The notes below the pieces were generated by a model, which saw only the letters and a program-made list of their open reading frames with translations, was not told the origin of the DNA and searched no databases. 64,000 nt of DNA from Saturnia japonica (taxonomy: Eukaryota > Arthropoda > Insecta > Lepidoptera > Saturniidae): assembly GCA_033032175.1 (NCBI GenBank), contig CM065321.1:12298501-12362500 (forward strand), written 5' to 3'. The position numbers and the translations under genes are program-made. This document shows, piece after piece, positions 13,858 through 25,223 of this stretch. Positions within the stretch are counted from its first letter, which is position 1, and the number at the start of each line of letters is the position of its first letter.

Positions 13858-15239
13858 TAATCACAGCGCCTACTGGCAGTTGATCTTACGGTGGTCACCA
13901 CTGTTTTTGAATTTCGGTTGGATTGGTGCAGTTCCGTCAGTAAATCGCAGCACCATGCTAATAAAAAAAATATTTAAAAAATCGGAATAAAAGTAAACAA
14001 CTCTGTGATTTACTGATGCGTATCTTTAGAGCTTAGTGTTGTCAAGGTCGTTCCTCATTGTCTGATTATACTGTATTATTATTTATAAAAACAACTTTTC
14101 ACAAAAAAAACGTTTATTGTCTATTTTAATACGTACCTACATACATAATCATTTACTCCGAGAGCCATAAAATATCTGACATGCCATCTAGCTATTGATG
14201 TATTTTGTTAAAATTATATTAGGATTTAGCAAATGGACCTGAAGGGTAGACAATGATCTTAGGGTCATAGACAAGAGAAGGTTTGTGGTTCAAAGTACTA
14301 TAAACAATACAGAACACTGTAAATATTTTTTCTACTGCATGTCACAATCAGATGCTTTGGAGTCATTTAATTACATAACTTAATGTGTTATAACACTTGT
14401 GCAATGTTGGCAATACTTTTGATATAAATAATTCGATCCAGCATTAGGAAGCAAAAATATATTTATAAACAGTAAGCATTCATATTATGTACATATATCA
14501 TTTTACACACATATTACAAACAAATTAAGTAGGTACCTATTTCAAGAATTTTGAAATATTTTATTGCACTTAGTAAATACCTATTAACGCGTTGTTCTTG
14601 ACATCAATAATTATAACCTACACTGTTTTTCTGGTCTACTTAATACCAAAATGTATTTTTAGCGCCATCTAGCAGTTACGTGTAAAACTAGAGTTAGGCC
14701 ACTTTTTACCTTTGATCAACGTGTTATCATTTTTCATATTGTTTCATATTGTTGTCTATCCGAATAAATGTCACAATTATAAAACACATACGTTATTTAG
14801 CGCCCAGTGATGAAAACAACTACGAAGTACCCAAGTTATTTTTTTTTTAACAACTAAGGTGGAAAATAAGCAGACGGCCTGCCTGCTGGTAAGCGGCTAT
14901 CGTAGCCTATGGACGCTTATAATACCATAGGTATCACTAGCGCGTTGCCAAAATCGATCAATTATTATTAATTATAAGTGTACTTTATAACGTCTACTTA
15001 GGTCATAAAAAATTATCGTTTCATAAATATAATTAAGTACTACACTATAATACGCAGAAATATTATAATATCTCATTCACATTAAATATTACTCGCTTTC
15101 TTCTCGTTATATGAGACGAAATTAAAAACATTTTAAACATTATCTAACTTAGCATTGATGGTTTGAACATGTTTTAAGTAAGTTTTTACCAGCACGGTAA
15201 ACTCACGTTACTGAGCCTGATGATAAAATCTAATGAAAC

Positions 15240-15400
15240 ACAGTATAATCCAATAACAACGGCGATTCCCAAAAGATTGGTAATCCATCGCCGGTAGTCG
15301 CTGTCAGGCCGGCCGCCGGCATGTAAAGGGAGTCACTGTTTTGGGTTTATTCACAATGTGCATGGTGGTCGCAATACCCTTCCACCTCGCTTGATTACTG
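15240..15400 (+). repeat. Dispersed repeat (GTRTGGTGGTCGYRATMCC)
   Basis: The phrase GTGCATGGTGGTCGCAATACC with a following CCACCTCGCTTGATTACTG recurs near 3180-3250, 36660-36750, 51080-51130, 59415-59455 and 61185-61210, often with a nearby GTGATCCYRAAACRCGACAAAC block. An old multicopy element of unknown class. Confidence 0.5.
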
Positions 15401-15956
15401 GATAACTAGTAATACACTGGTATATTCCGTAACGTGATACTATTAAACCGCTTAATGGCAGTATTACATCTGTCTATAGGGTTGCTAACCTTAGTGCATG
15501 GTTTTGCGGGAAATTTTCAATAATAATACGACACGTTTGTAAAAAAAATCAGGACAGCTTTGGAACTCAATAAAAGATCAGCGACTTCCAATTACTGTAC
15601 TGATACATATTTTTTAGAGTAATGTAGAGAATTGAACGACCTACAAAAAGGTGAAGTCTAATGTTTCTAAATTTATTCTGTGAGAATGTTGATTATGATG
15701 AACAATGTCACGAACTTTTAAACTTAGTACCTACGGTATATTTTTTTTATAAAAACTTTTCATGGAATGCATCTATACTTGCATTCACTTCTACTTTTGC
15801 CAGAAAGTTTAGCCATACTATAAATCGGGACTACCCGGCGGCGCTTGCGAGACAGTTGGCAGCCCTAGTTGTGTTCAACCACTTAACAAGAAAGATATCT
15901 AAAAACGAATTAACGTATGTCTATATCATGTTATATAATGTAAGTTTTGTTGACAG

Positions 15957-18150
15957 ATGTGTATGCGCATATGGCTAGAGGTTGGGCACGCGTGCGAACC
16001 GCGGCGCTCCGCTTTCGGCCGGGCCCTGGCGCTTGACTGGCGAGTGTGGGTGCGCGGGGTCAGTGGCCACGATATCAGCACTTTCGTACACAAAGTTGTC
16101 TTCTATCTTCATCCTTCCACTGCATTCGTCTACCCGAAACGAGGTAATCAAAGTTTACTTACATACTTTTTTTCTAAATGTCTTTAATAATCAGAATTTA
16201 AATAACGCTTTAACAAGATGGTGGCGTTAGCGGCTGAGTGCCTTCAACGCTCGCCCACAAGCCTGGTGAAGCTGTGAAAACCGTCTGAGGCTCGAGTTTT
16301 CTTGGGCCCTTATGGCTAATACTGTAGTCAGAACTTAAAAAAGATGGCGGTTCATTTGTAAAGTTTCAAATGAGATTTTTAATTCACTGTACTTGAGCAC
16401 AATATTCAATCAAACTATATCACGGTTAATGCCACCAATTTTACATAATTAATATAGGCTCATAAATAACATAAGCTTATAAATAAATAAAAAATCACAA
16501 CATAACTGATCAAGATCCAGCCAATTATATTACTTACCTGTATAGGTATTATGTTCTCAGTAAAACCAGTAAAAGGGTTTTAGCTAGATAATAGTGATAG
16601 CCCATTATTACTTTGCCAGACAATAAGTTATACGGACCGCTAGACCGTGTCAAGCGGATTTTACTGTCAAAACTCAAAAGGATGATAGTGATGTCTGGAA
16701 ATGACTCCGTTATGTGCACTCCCTAAAATAATATAATTATTACCTGTAAACATTATTTACACAATTTAAAAAATCTGATCGACTTTCTTGTCGGCTCTTC
16801 CCAATGACTGGGATGTTGTCCGAACCGGCACGGCAGTAGTGTTTTAAAATTCACAAGTGCCTTCTCAGGACCTAAATTGATTAGTCTTTTTGATTTTCAC
16901 TTTTAGCTATTTTGCAAAGTGTACAAAGAACTCTTACTTTTAAACCTTGTCTGCTATGGATGAAAGTAGAATCATTATTGATAGAAAGTAAAAGATCGAG
17001 GAAGCCAATACCAATTAACAGTAAAAATGTAATGATGTAAATAATAGGTAGGTATATCTACTTAGATACATTATCACCTACGTCATCTCAAGTTATCAAG
17101 CACCTGCTGCTAACGGAAATATTTGAAGCCGTTTTCATACATAAATAAAGTAAAAAGTACTTGACAAGTTACAGAATAAAAACGAATAAGTAATCTGTTT
17201 ATAATACGAACTCGTTTATTATATAATATGTAAATGATCAGTGAATTCGAAGCGAAGCCGACGCGGCGCGGCGCAGCCCGTTGCTGGACAAGTAGGGCGC
17301 TATACATTTTAGTGTTTTCTCCATTCGTCAATAAACGTAGTCATATTTATTTAACGTCTTTATTATCTTTTATGTTGATAGCCCGCTGTCAACCCTGAAC
17401 CACCTATGACAATATTATCTCAGTTTCCAAGTGCCGTTCCTCTCGTAAAATTGAAAACATCTTAAGCGTTTTGTGAAAATAATCATAGCGAATATTTTAT
17501 TATATATTTCAGTACTCCAAGAACCACCATACGAGATCCATGAGTCAGGCTGCAATTCAATCGATATTCCCATTCACGTGTACCTGAAATACAGCAGCCG
17601 TCCAAAGAAAATACGCCTAAGATACAGCCTGCAAATCGAGAACAGCACAAAGAGCAGTTCAGAATCAAGGTGTATATATTACGATATTGCGAATCCTCAA
17701 GAGCAACTGTGTAAGGCGCTGATGGGCGGCGGCGGAGAACTAATCGGCCGTGCTGGTACATATCACCGCGGGAAGCGATTAGTCGTCGTTCTCTCCGATA
17801 GCGACGATCGCCCGCGCAGAATCATGAAGGCCAAGAAATACAAATTCGTCGAACCGGTACGGTGCAAACACGGCCCTAGAAAACGAACCAAGACTTATAT
17901 ACTAGACGAGATATGCTCAAAGTGTGGTGAATCCATTACGCTTGATATCAGGAAACAATTGCGAGCGGTGGCCATGACGGACGATGAGATAACTCAAGTG
18001 TCAGAGTTATATCTGTCGTATACGAGTTACGAAAAATCGTTAGACGCTTTAGTGCTGCCACCTTTCTCAGATCCTATCTACAGAATACCCGAAATACCTA
18101 CGTCGCTTAGGGAAATTCTCAAAACTGTCGAAGCGAAACAGAGTATTTGA
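15957..18150 (+). CDS. ENL/AF9-like YEATS-domain protein, two coding exons (15957-16143, 17513-18150)
   Basis: YEATS domains of the ENL/AF9 type bind acylated histone lysines in elongation and chromatin complexes. Exon 1 has the hallmark run WLEVGH, LDWRVWVRG, then FVHKVVFYLHPS and PKR. It ends with a GT donor (16144) after the first base of a Val codon. Exon 2 follows a TTTCAG acceptor and resumes VLQEPPYEIHESG, so the two halves join in frame exactly where the family has PKRV..PPY..ESG; total 274 aa. The ATG at 15957 is preceded by an in-frame TGA two codons upstream, so it is a usable start unless an acceptor at 15956 is used. The domain ends near residue 95-105 with NPQEQLCKALMGGGGELI, matching the family's LxxGG end. 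Residues about 145-274 are unfamiliar: a basic stretch, a CxH...CxxC cluster and a Leu/Pro-rich tail. Pocket aromatics equivalent to AF9 F28 and Y78 read Leu and Cys. Expression is untested. Confidence 0.82.
16144..17512 (+). other. Intron of the YEATS-domain gene
   Basis: The GT donor is at 16144 and the AG acceptor ends at 17512. The 1.37-kb intron carries retroposon debris: a short repeat at 16258-16325, a minus-strand fragment of the GAA-tailed SINE-like family at about 16380-16524, and a LINE 3'-end fragment at about 16770-16885. A small GC-rich patch near 17250-17300 has no recognised function. Confidence 0.7.
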
Positions 18151-18520
18151 ATTATATTCTCAGATTTAGACATGCTCAGATTTATATAGGTATCCTATGA
18201 AAATTGTGATAATATATGGTGCCATTATGAGACTTTGTGTTTATCAGCTATACTTGGTAAATGAAAATTAAAAATTTATGTTGTTGGTTATATTTAGTCC
18301 AACCAACTTGGTTGGATATAGTTTATAATTATGTATACAGATCCGTAGGTAACTTTATGTTGTTAAAGTTGTACATAATAAGTATATGTTACCATTGTGA
18401 CAAACCGTGTTCGCGCGCTGTGAATAAGATCTCAAATAGTAAAGAGGTATCTATTTATAGCTTGTTGTGCATTATAAAGACATACTTATTTATGTAATAG
18501 ATTAACTATAGATTTTGCAT

Positions 18521-18526
18521 AATAAA
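18521..18526 (+). terminator. Candidate poly(A) signal of the YEATS gene
   Basis: AATAAA lies about 370 bases after the YEATS stop codon, with no other gene in between. It is the best-placed candidate for 3'-end formation. Cleavage has not been shown. Confidence 0.45.
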
Positions 18527-18903
18527 AGGTTGTGAAGAAACTTAATATATTTAATATTTTTGATGACTTAAGTGTTTTCGATCTTAAAGGTTTTTCGATA
18601 GATCGCTTATAGAATTTTAGGTAAAATACATATTTATAATTAATTAAATAAGCTAGAATACAATTGTTTTATGACAGGGTATTAGATTCTAATTGTAGCC
18701 AACTTAGCATATTTGTGACATGATAAGATATTTTTTAATCGCTTGTGAAAAAAATGAGTTCTGTTACAATTATAGTATAATTTTTTATTTTTTTTTGTTT
18801 TCTTTAGAGGCCATTTTTTCAATAGACATATATAAATAACTTTATTTGAGAAATAATTTTGCCAGGTTTCCGATACGTTACCTGTCAAGACGTAAAATAT
18901 ATT

Positions 18904-19227
18904 GCGAAGTTATTGGCGGGATCTTGAAGTGACATGTGGTTTTTATTTTGAATTCATTTACTTAGGTTTTTGACCCTATATTATGTAAATAGGTGGCATT
19001 TTGCGTGATATAGTTTGGTTTTTGCATAAGTGAGTTAGATTATAAATATAAGCTGAAAGCATTCATTCCAAGGTCCCACAAAAACTTCCTAGAAAGTTCT
19101 AACAAGGGAGCCACCATCTTGTTAGGATACTGAATCGTCATAACACATGACAATATAATTCACTCGATAATGGCAGTAATGGTATTCATTAAAGAGGACT
19201 GGTTGCCAAGTTAGGAAGAAAAAGAAG
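18904..19227 (+). mobile_element. GAA-tailed SINE-like element, copy A
   Basis: A complete copy, flanked by the direct repeat AAAATATATT (18894-18903 and 19228-19237). It starts near TATTGGCGGGATCTTGAAG and ends in GAAGAAAAAGAAG. The internal block GGAGCCACCATCTTGTTAGG is shared by all complete copies. The family lacks coding capacity. Variable-length target duplications and a simple 3' tail fit LINE-driven retroposition. Confidence 0.75.
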
Positions 19228-19997
19228 AAAATATATTCCTCAAATAATGTTACTTATCTGTTGATTTAAATAATCGGCTCTTGATCACAAAATTTACCTA
19301 TCTTTTAAGTAATTGCGATACCAAATATTTATAATAGTGGCAAGGTCCGTTTGCGAAAACCAGACCTAGTTCTGCTTCAAAGTAGCAGCGCTTGCCTTGT
19401 TGTTTTCCGGTCCAAAGGGCATGGCGAGCAATATTCACTTATACACTACTCGTTCCAACTCTATTCTCACTAGATAACGAACTATTATGACTGACCTCAG
19501 GCCACAAAAAAATGTTAATAAATCCGATCGAGTTTCTTGCCGGTTCTTCTCGATGACTGGGTTGTTTCCCGAAATTGTAGTAGTGTATTGACCATTAAAA
19601 TGTGTTGACATTCGTAAGTGCCCTCTTTAAGGGCCTAAATTGAATAAAAATATTTTTATTTTGGGTGACCATGTCTTCACCGCAATAAAACAAAAGGTTA
19701 ATTTAGCAAGCAATTTTATAGTGTAAGGTTTTTATAAAAGAGTGCGCGCGCGTCGTAAAAATTCACTCTTGATGAGGCTATATTAGTTGCCCTTAATTCC
19801 CTAAGTTTATTTATATGATGAACCCAATGTCACCGCATTAGTTCACTTATTTTTAACAATGTACAGAGCAATAAAATGCTTGTATCAACTTCTAGGTTTC
19901 TCTCGGAATTAGGGGCCGTTCAAGTATTACGTAACTCAATTTGGGGAGTGGGGGGGTCTTATTAAACATAACGATGCGTTAGTAGGGCGAGAGGGCG

Positions 19998-20251
19998 TGT
20001 AGCGACATCTCTCGCCACAACTGGCGCATCATTGCATCTACATAGCGACATCTATCGAGCCACATACGACGCATCCTACAACGTGCTATAGAAATTAATT
20101 AATTCAATCGTTGAGTATATATATAATACAAGAACCCGATTACAACCATCGGGACAGCTGCCCGCCAGACATAGCACCCGTCTGGCCTGAGGATCCTCCC
20201 TTTTCTATGGCGGATGAGGAACTTTACTCTCTGTTCCTCACCTCCGCTAAA
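19998..20251 (+). mobile_element. Solo-LTR-like repeat, copy 1
   Basis: Starts TGTAGCGACATCTCTCG and ends CACCTCCGCTAAA, closely matching 49459-49733. It contains a TATA-like run (about 20116-20126) followed by AAGAACCCG, a plausible LTR promoter. It lies inside another repeat whose halves are at about 19910-19997 (ACGTAACTC) and 20252-20275 (GCGTTACGTAAC). It does not end in CA, so the LTR assignment is tentative. Confidence 0.55.
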
Positions 20252-20645
20252 GGGGGGTTCGAACAACGCGTTACGTAACATTGTATTTTTTTTTAATTTA
20301 AATAAAAAACTAGGCAAATAAAATTTCCCAAGATCGCAACCCTTTTCGTTTTTTGTTTTGCGGGGAATCCCTCGATTGTATTGTACGCCATTTTAATTTA
20401 ATGTGCTCCCAAGTTGGCAATCCTTTTCTTTTGCTGTATTGCTGTAGTCAATTTTGTTGTAGTGAGTTCATATTGTAATGTCCTCAAAACAGGCAGATTT
20501 GCATCATCAGCTGTTCTTGGTCTTTAAAAGCTCTCATGCTGACTTGCTGACTTAGGTGTTACGAAACGTATAAGCAGTGTTGCCAACTCTGAAATCTTTT
20601 TAATCGGAGAAATCATCAAAAAATACGGTAGATTTTTCGCAATTA

Positions 20646-21512
20646 CAGTGTAAACTCTTTATAACGGTATCCTTTATAACGATAAACTTCCTATAACGTT
20701 GAAGTGAGCCCAACTTGGTTGGTTTGCGTTAAAACCTACATATTGAAACACTCTTTATAGCGATACGCCATTCTCTATTACGAAGAAATATGTTCATATT
20801 TTTAGACAGTAAATATTTATTATCGGTATTATTGTTTATTATCAGGTAACAAAAGACTTTGAAGCTCCGAAACATCCGAGGTCGGTCTAGCTTTTGTTAT
20901 CCTTAATTGCCTTGAACACGTGCAGTATGACGCATTGTTTTCTCGGAAGTGATGGTCTTCGACCAAGCATACTGGCTACCTATCGTATTATCAGTCGTAA
21001 ACCTACTTTGAAACTGTTAACATGGCCAGTAAACGGAAAGCGATTAGTGTTAGATTAGATATGAATAGAATACATAAAATAATACAAAACAAGTACTGGC
21101 ATAGCAAAAAACGTCAGACAAAGTTATCAGACTATATGTGTAAACAATAATTTATAAGCATTTATTATCTAAGACATACGTAATAAAAATTCTTGTTAAT
21201 TTGGATGTTTTTTGGTCACTCCATATAACGATAACTCTCTATAACGACAAAAAATTGGTTGCCTGTAAAGTCGGTATACGGGCGAAAGTTTTACGTGACA
21301 ACGACTTTATGTCTGTCTCTCTCGCTCTTAGGCGGGCTAACCATGCCCGAGTGGAAGGGACGCGTGCCTCTCACTCGCTCTCATTGTGAGCGCATAACGT
21401 GAGCGGAGCGTAACGCAGTTTCTTGAAGTGTCACCCGGCAAACCAATTTATAAGACGTTGTCACGTCAAAAATGCTCAGTCCCTTGAGTTTCGTTATAAA
21501 GAGTTTACACTG
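20646..21512 (+). mobile_element. Tigger/pogo-like DNA transposon derivative with TA target duplication
   Basis: The terminal inverted repeats are CAGTGTAAACTCTTTATAAC at 20646 and its reverse complement ending at 21512, both flanked by TA. Further subterminal ATAACG motifs recur near both ends. Inside, about 21021-21147, a frame starts MASKRKAIS, the usual beginning of CENP-B/Tigger-type transposases, but ends after about 40 residues. The rest of the transposase is deleted. A 213-bp repeat is inserted near the right end (21255-21467). Confidence 0.75.
21255..21467 (+). repeat. 213-bp repeat, copy 2 of 3
   Basis: Same length, orientation and, as read, sequence as the copies at 6546 and 24649. 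Flanked by 6 A on the left and 5 A on the right. It interrupts the Tigger-like element, so it arrived later. Confidence 0.85.
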
Positions 21513-22527
21513 TATGTGGTAATATATAATTATAATACGGTAGCATTACCTTGGTTTTTTAACAAAATTTTAAGGGAAAAAAAATGTGTGCGTCTCAGGA
21601 CGCTCGACAGAAGTGATAACTTAATCTAATCTAAGTTGAACTATTTAATATTGAAATTGTTTAACTTGAGAAAAGCTTAGGAAATTACTTAAACTTATGT
21701 ATATTAATATGATAATGTGAGGAAAGGTTATTTATTAATAAAATCTTTTATTGATTATAAAATCTATTTTATCCTTAGTTACACTTCTTGAATATGTACA
21801 TTAGAACACTGAGTAGAGAAGGGAAGCCAGATAGAGTAGCGCCGTAACGCGTTACGTTACGAAGTGGTTTACCCTCCCATAAAAAGTTGTCACTTCAAAA
21901 ACCATACTAATTAATCTCTGTGAATTAGATATATATAATAATAAATAATAACGCTTAATATAATGTTACGTTATAAAAACGTTCCGATACTGTAAGTACC
22001 CAAAGAACTTAAAAAAAAAACGATATGTCAACACATCAAACGCGTGGAATAAACGAAAAATGCGCTAGATTTGTCGCCGAAAGCGCTAAAATGACGGCAC
22101 TGTAGCCAATAAAGATACTAGGTACAAACGTAAGTAAATTAAACAGTTCTAAGTATTCATCTAAATTCAAATCGTACTACACCTATTAAATTCGTTCGCG
22201 TAAATTATCTCCAAATTGATATACGCTCTATTCAGGGAATGCCAGAGAAATATGTTGATTTATATTTAGTGTTATCAAAACAGAAAACAAAAATATTCTA
22301 ACTTAAAGAAAATAGTTATTGCTAGAAATATATACGATATCAAAATTTGCAGGATATTTATAGAACACGATCGTCAACGGGTCGCATTCGTGTATTACGG
22401 TGTTTTTTGTTACCGTAATTATAATCCTACGGTAGGTGGTACATTTAGGCTGATTACGGGGTTTTTACCGTAATTACCTTGTCATTGGCAACACTGCCTA
22501 CGAGCAAAAATATTACATTCGTTGAAG

Positions 22528-22859
22528 GGGTTTTTGGCGAGATCTTGAAGTGAAATGTTGTGGTTGTTATTTTTAATTCATTTACTTAGGTTTTTACCCT
22601 ATATTATGTAATATTTGTGGCGTTTTGCGTGATATAGTTTGGTTTTTGTGCATAAGTGAAGTGGATTATAAATATAAGCTGAAAGCATTCATTCCGAGAT
22701 CACACAAAAATTCCCTAGAAAGTTCTAACAAGGGAGCCACCATCTTGTTAGGATACTGAATCGTCATAACACTTGACAATATAATTCACTCGATAATGGC
22801 AGTAATGGTCTTCATTAAAGATGACCGGTTGCCAAGTTAGGAAGAAGAAGAAGAAGAAG
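22528..22859 (+). mobile_element. GAA-tailed SINE-like element, copy B
   Basis: A complete copy with a 14-bp direct repeat TACATTCGTTGAAG at 22514-22527 and 22860-22873. The tail is about seven GAA/AAG units. The long perfect target duplication shows an insertion by target-primed reverse transcription. Confidence 0.85.
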
Positions 22860-22961
22860 TACATTCGTTGAAGTGTCAAATGTCATTAGGTATGAGCTTC
22901 ATTACAAAATATGAATGTTAGAATCGATTGCAAATAAGAAATTAAACATCGATGTCCAATT

Positions 22962-23124
22962 AAATAATCTTCTATTGTACCGCCTTTAAGGATGATTTTT
23001 CAAAACAGCTAAAATATATGAAAATAAATCTATGACAATTCATATTCATGCTTTTGGTAAGAAATTAAACTGTTTAGCTGTTTTGAAAAATCATCCTTAA
23101 AGGCGGTACAATAGAAGATTATTT
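22962..23124. repeat. Perfect 49-bp inverted repeat with 65-bp loop
   Basis: Arms at 22962-23010 and 23076-23124 are exact reverse complements, as read. The loop contains AAGAAATTAAAC, which also lies just left of the left arm. A transcript would fold into a long hairpin. No transposon terminus is recognised. Confidence 0.9.
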
Positions 23125-23214
23125 CAATAATTTTTTTGTCGTTGTATCTATGTTGTACACACTCTACACTAAGCCTCTGGTAGATTTTCAATATTTTTCG
23201 TGTGAATAATATTA

Positions 23215-23410
23215 TAAAATTGTATGTTCCGATGTTTGTTGCTCAAACACGCAAAGACGGCTGAATAGATTTGGATGGAATTTGTTACCTGATACACATA
23301 TAACCTGGATTAACACATAGGATACTTTTATCCCGGTAAAGACTAAAGACCCAATTCTGAATTCCACTTAGACGAAATTGCGGGCATGAGCTAATACATT
23401 ATGTATAAAT
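23215..23410 (+). repeat. Retroposon 3'-end fragment
   Basis: The blocks GCTCAAACACGCAAAGACGG, ACACATATAACCTGGATTAAC and GACGAAATTGCGGGCATGAG follow the order seen in common lepidopteran LINE/SINE 3' ends. Related debris is at 1495-1775. Confidence 0.5.
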
Positions 23411-23545
23411 GTGACCTCAAGCATAATAACTACTTATGTATGTTTAAAATGTTCATACTCGATAGGTTGACCTTTTAAAAGTTGTTTGGATAGTTTAGAT
23501 TTCAATAAATAAATTTTATTTTTCGAAGGCTTGTATTAATTCCTT

Positions 23546-23755
23546 GGTTTGCCTCGTGGTGCAGTGGTTTTAAGCCTAACTACTGAGCTGAGAGGTCGCA
23601 GGTTCTATCCCCGCCCATGGCTGACTTTTGTCTGATGAGCATAATTGTCAGTTGTGTTTCTGGGTGTTAATTATCAATATAATATGTATAATGTATGTAT
23701 ATCAGCTGTTTAGTTATTATAATACAAGCTTTGCCTAGTTTGAAATGAAATGACC
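23546..23755 (+). mobile_element. tRNA-derived SINE
   Basis: The head reads TTGCCTCGTGGTGCAGTGG with a pol III B-box-like GGTTCTATCCC 50 bases on, followed by CTGACTTTTGTCTGATGAGC and a T-poor tail. The A/B box spacing is right for a tRNA-derived SINE. It does not fold as a complete functional tRNA, so no tRNA gene is called. A related fragment is at 42580-42690. Confidence 0.65.
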
Positions 23756-23954
23756 GTGGTTTTTTTTTAATTTCTTATTTAATTATATTTATGGATTTAT
23801 CCCTTTTATAAAAATAAATTTTAGAGTTTTTTTTTCATACTATCAGTGTATCGATGTAAAAACAAAGGAGTAAAAACATATTATGTAGAGGTGGGTATCA
23901 GATAATCAATTATTTATGATCATTCATAATTCATAATCAAGTCCTTTAAGTATA

Positions 23955-24280
23955 CTCAGAGGTGGACGATGATGAATAATGACTGAATTGAGATATGTAT
24001 GTACTTATTAAAAATGTAGTAGGAAGCTAAAAAAAATTAATTTAATCGTAATTCGTTTAGTCGTTTTTCTATCAAATTAGTAACTACTAATATTACTAAC
24101 CTAGCATTATTAATTAATAATTACTAATCGTAATTCGAATATGAAAGATCACTAATCATCGAATCATCTATTAATAATAGTAAATACCTTTAATTCGAGA
24201 TATCTTCATAATCCAATGAATACATTATTTTATCTCATAATTGCCTACCGCTAATATTACAGATTTAAACAATATCGATT
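23955..24280. mobile_element. hAT-like MITE copy (CAGAGGTGG ... CCTACCGCT)
   Basis: Starts near CAGAGGTGGACGAT and ends near ATTGCCTACCGCTA. The interior is colinear with the element that begins at 24455 and ends at 29120 (AAGCTAAAAAAA, ACCTAGCATTA, AATATGAAAGATCACT, CGAGATATCTTC). Terminal GGTGGGCGAT/ATCGCCCACC motifs resemble hAT ends. Further starts at about 23888 and 24301 show a cluster of such elements. Confidence 0.55.
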
Positions 24281-24648
24281 AATAATGATACATCCCTAAT
24301 AGAGGTGGGCGATTATGAATGATTTACTTAATTAAAATATTCAAATAAGAATGATGTATATATTCGAGTTATTTTGATGATGAGTGATCATTAATTCATA
24401 ATCAAATTACGAATATGAATGGTCATTCATAATCTAGCCCTTGATGTATTACTTAGAAGTGGGCGATTATGAATGATGACTGGTAATTATTAAAAATGAA
24501 GAGTGGAAAGCTAAAAAAAAGGTCGTGCAGTCGTAAACAAAGTTCTTTACAAGAACACATATAAAAAAAAGTCGTTCGGTCGTAATTGTTAAAGAAGATT
24601 GTAACGTGAAACCTATTAAACTTGTTAGTTATTGTATATGTAAAAAAA

Positions 24649-24861
24649 TTGGTTGCCTGTAAAGTCGGTATACGGGCGAAAGTTTTACGTGACAACGACT
24701 TTATGTCTGTCTCTCTCGCTCTTAGGCGGGCTAACCATGCCCGAGTGGAAGGGACGCGTGCCTCTCACTCGCTCTCATTGTGAGCGCATAACGTGAGCGG
24801 AGCGTAACGCAGTTTCTTGAAGTGTCACCCGGCAAACCAATTTATAAGACGTTGTCACGTC
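24649..24861 (+). repeat. 213-bp repeat, copy 3 of 3
   Basis: Same length, orientation and sequence as copies 1 and 2 as read. Flanked by 7 A on each side. It is inserted into the left part of the hAT-like MITE. Confidence 0.85.
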
Positions 24862-25223
24862 AAAAAAAGATTGATATGTGTACTGTCAACTAGACTATTG
24901 TTTTAATAAATAATGTTTTTTCTATTGCTCTTAGTAAATCTTATTTAAAACTCCGTTCACTTTATGAGTAATAATCACTAACTTTATCAGATTAGTAAAA
25001 ACTCATATTAGTCACCTAGCATTAGTAATTACTAATCGTACTTCCATAGAATTATGAACTCGGCGTGTTAGAGTATAGAACCAGAACAACGGTCTCGCCT
25101 GTCTTACCCACTATACATGAATTTTTCATGTATGTCTTCCCCGACGCCTGTACCTACGCTCAGTCTGTTCACGCGTTTCGTCCAGTGCTTATCTCTGACA
25201 AAATAATACTTTTACGAAGCAAA

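Larger units (their letters stand above)
20575..22496. mobile_element. TIR element (CAGTGTTGCCAA), copy 1, with nested insertions
   Basis: CAGTGTTGCCAA at the left is matched by TTGGCAACACTG at the right. The body (TACGGTAG, GTGTGCGTCTC, GCCGTAACGCGTTACGTTACG, CGCTAGATTTGTC) is colinear with 44244-45814, and a partial minus copy lies at about 51190-51510. Here it is interrupted by a Tigger-like element at 20646-21512. No transposase is recognisable. Confidence 0.7.

Noticed and set aside
15661..15978. 105-residue open frame just upstream of the YEATS exon
   Set aside because: Its composition looks random and it overlaps the YEATS exon in another frame.
23546..23640. Possible tRNA gene (GGTTCTATCCC)
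   Set aside because: B-box-like sequence is present but there is no acceptor-stem pairing or proper anticodon arm. Better explained as a tRNA-derived SINE.
23880..24460. CRISPR-like or satellite array (repeated AGAGGTGGG words)
   Set aside because: Spacing is irregular and the units are ends of MITEs, not an array.
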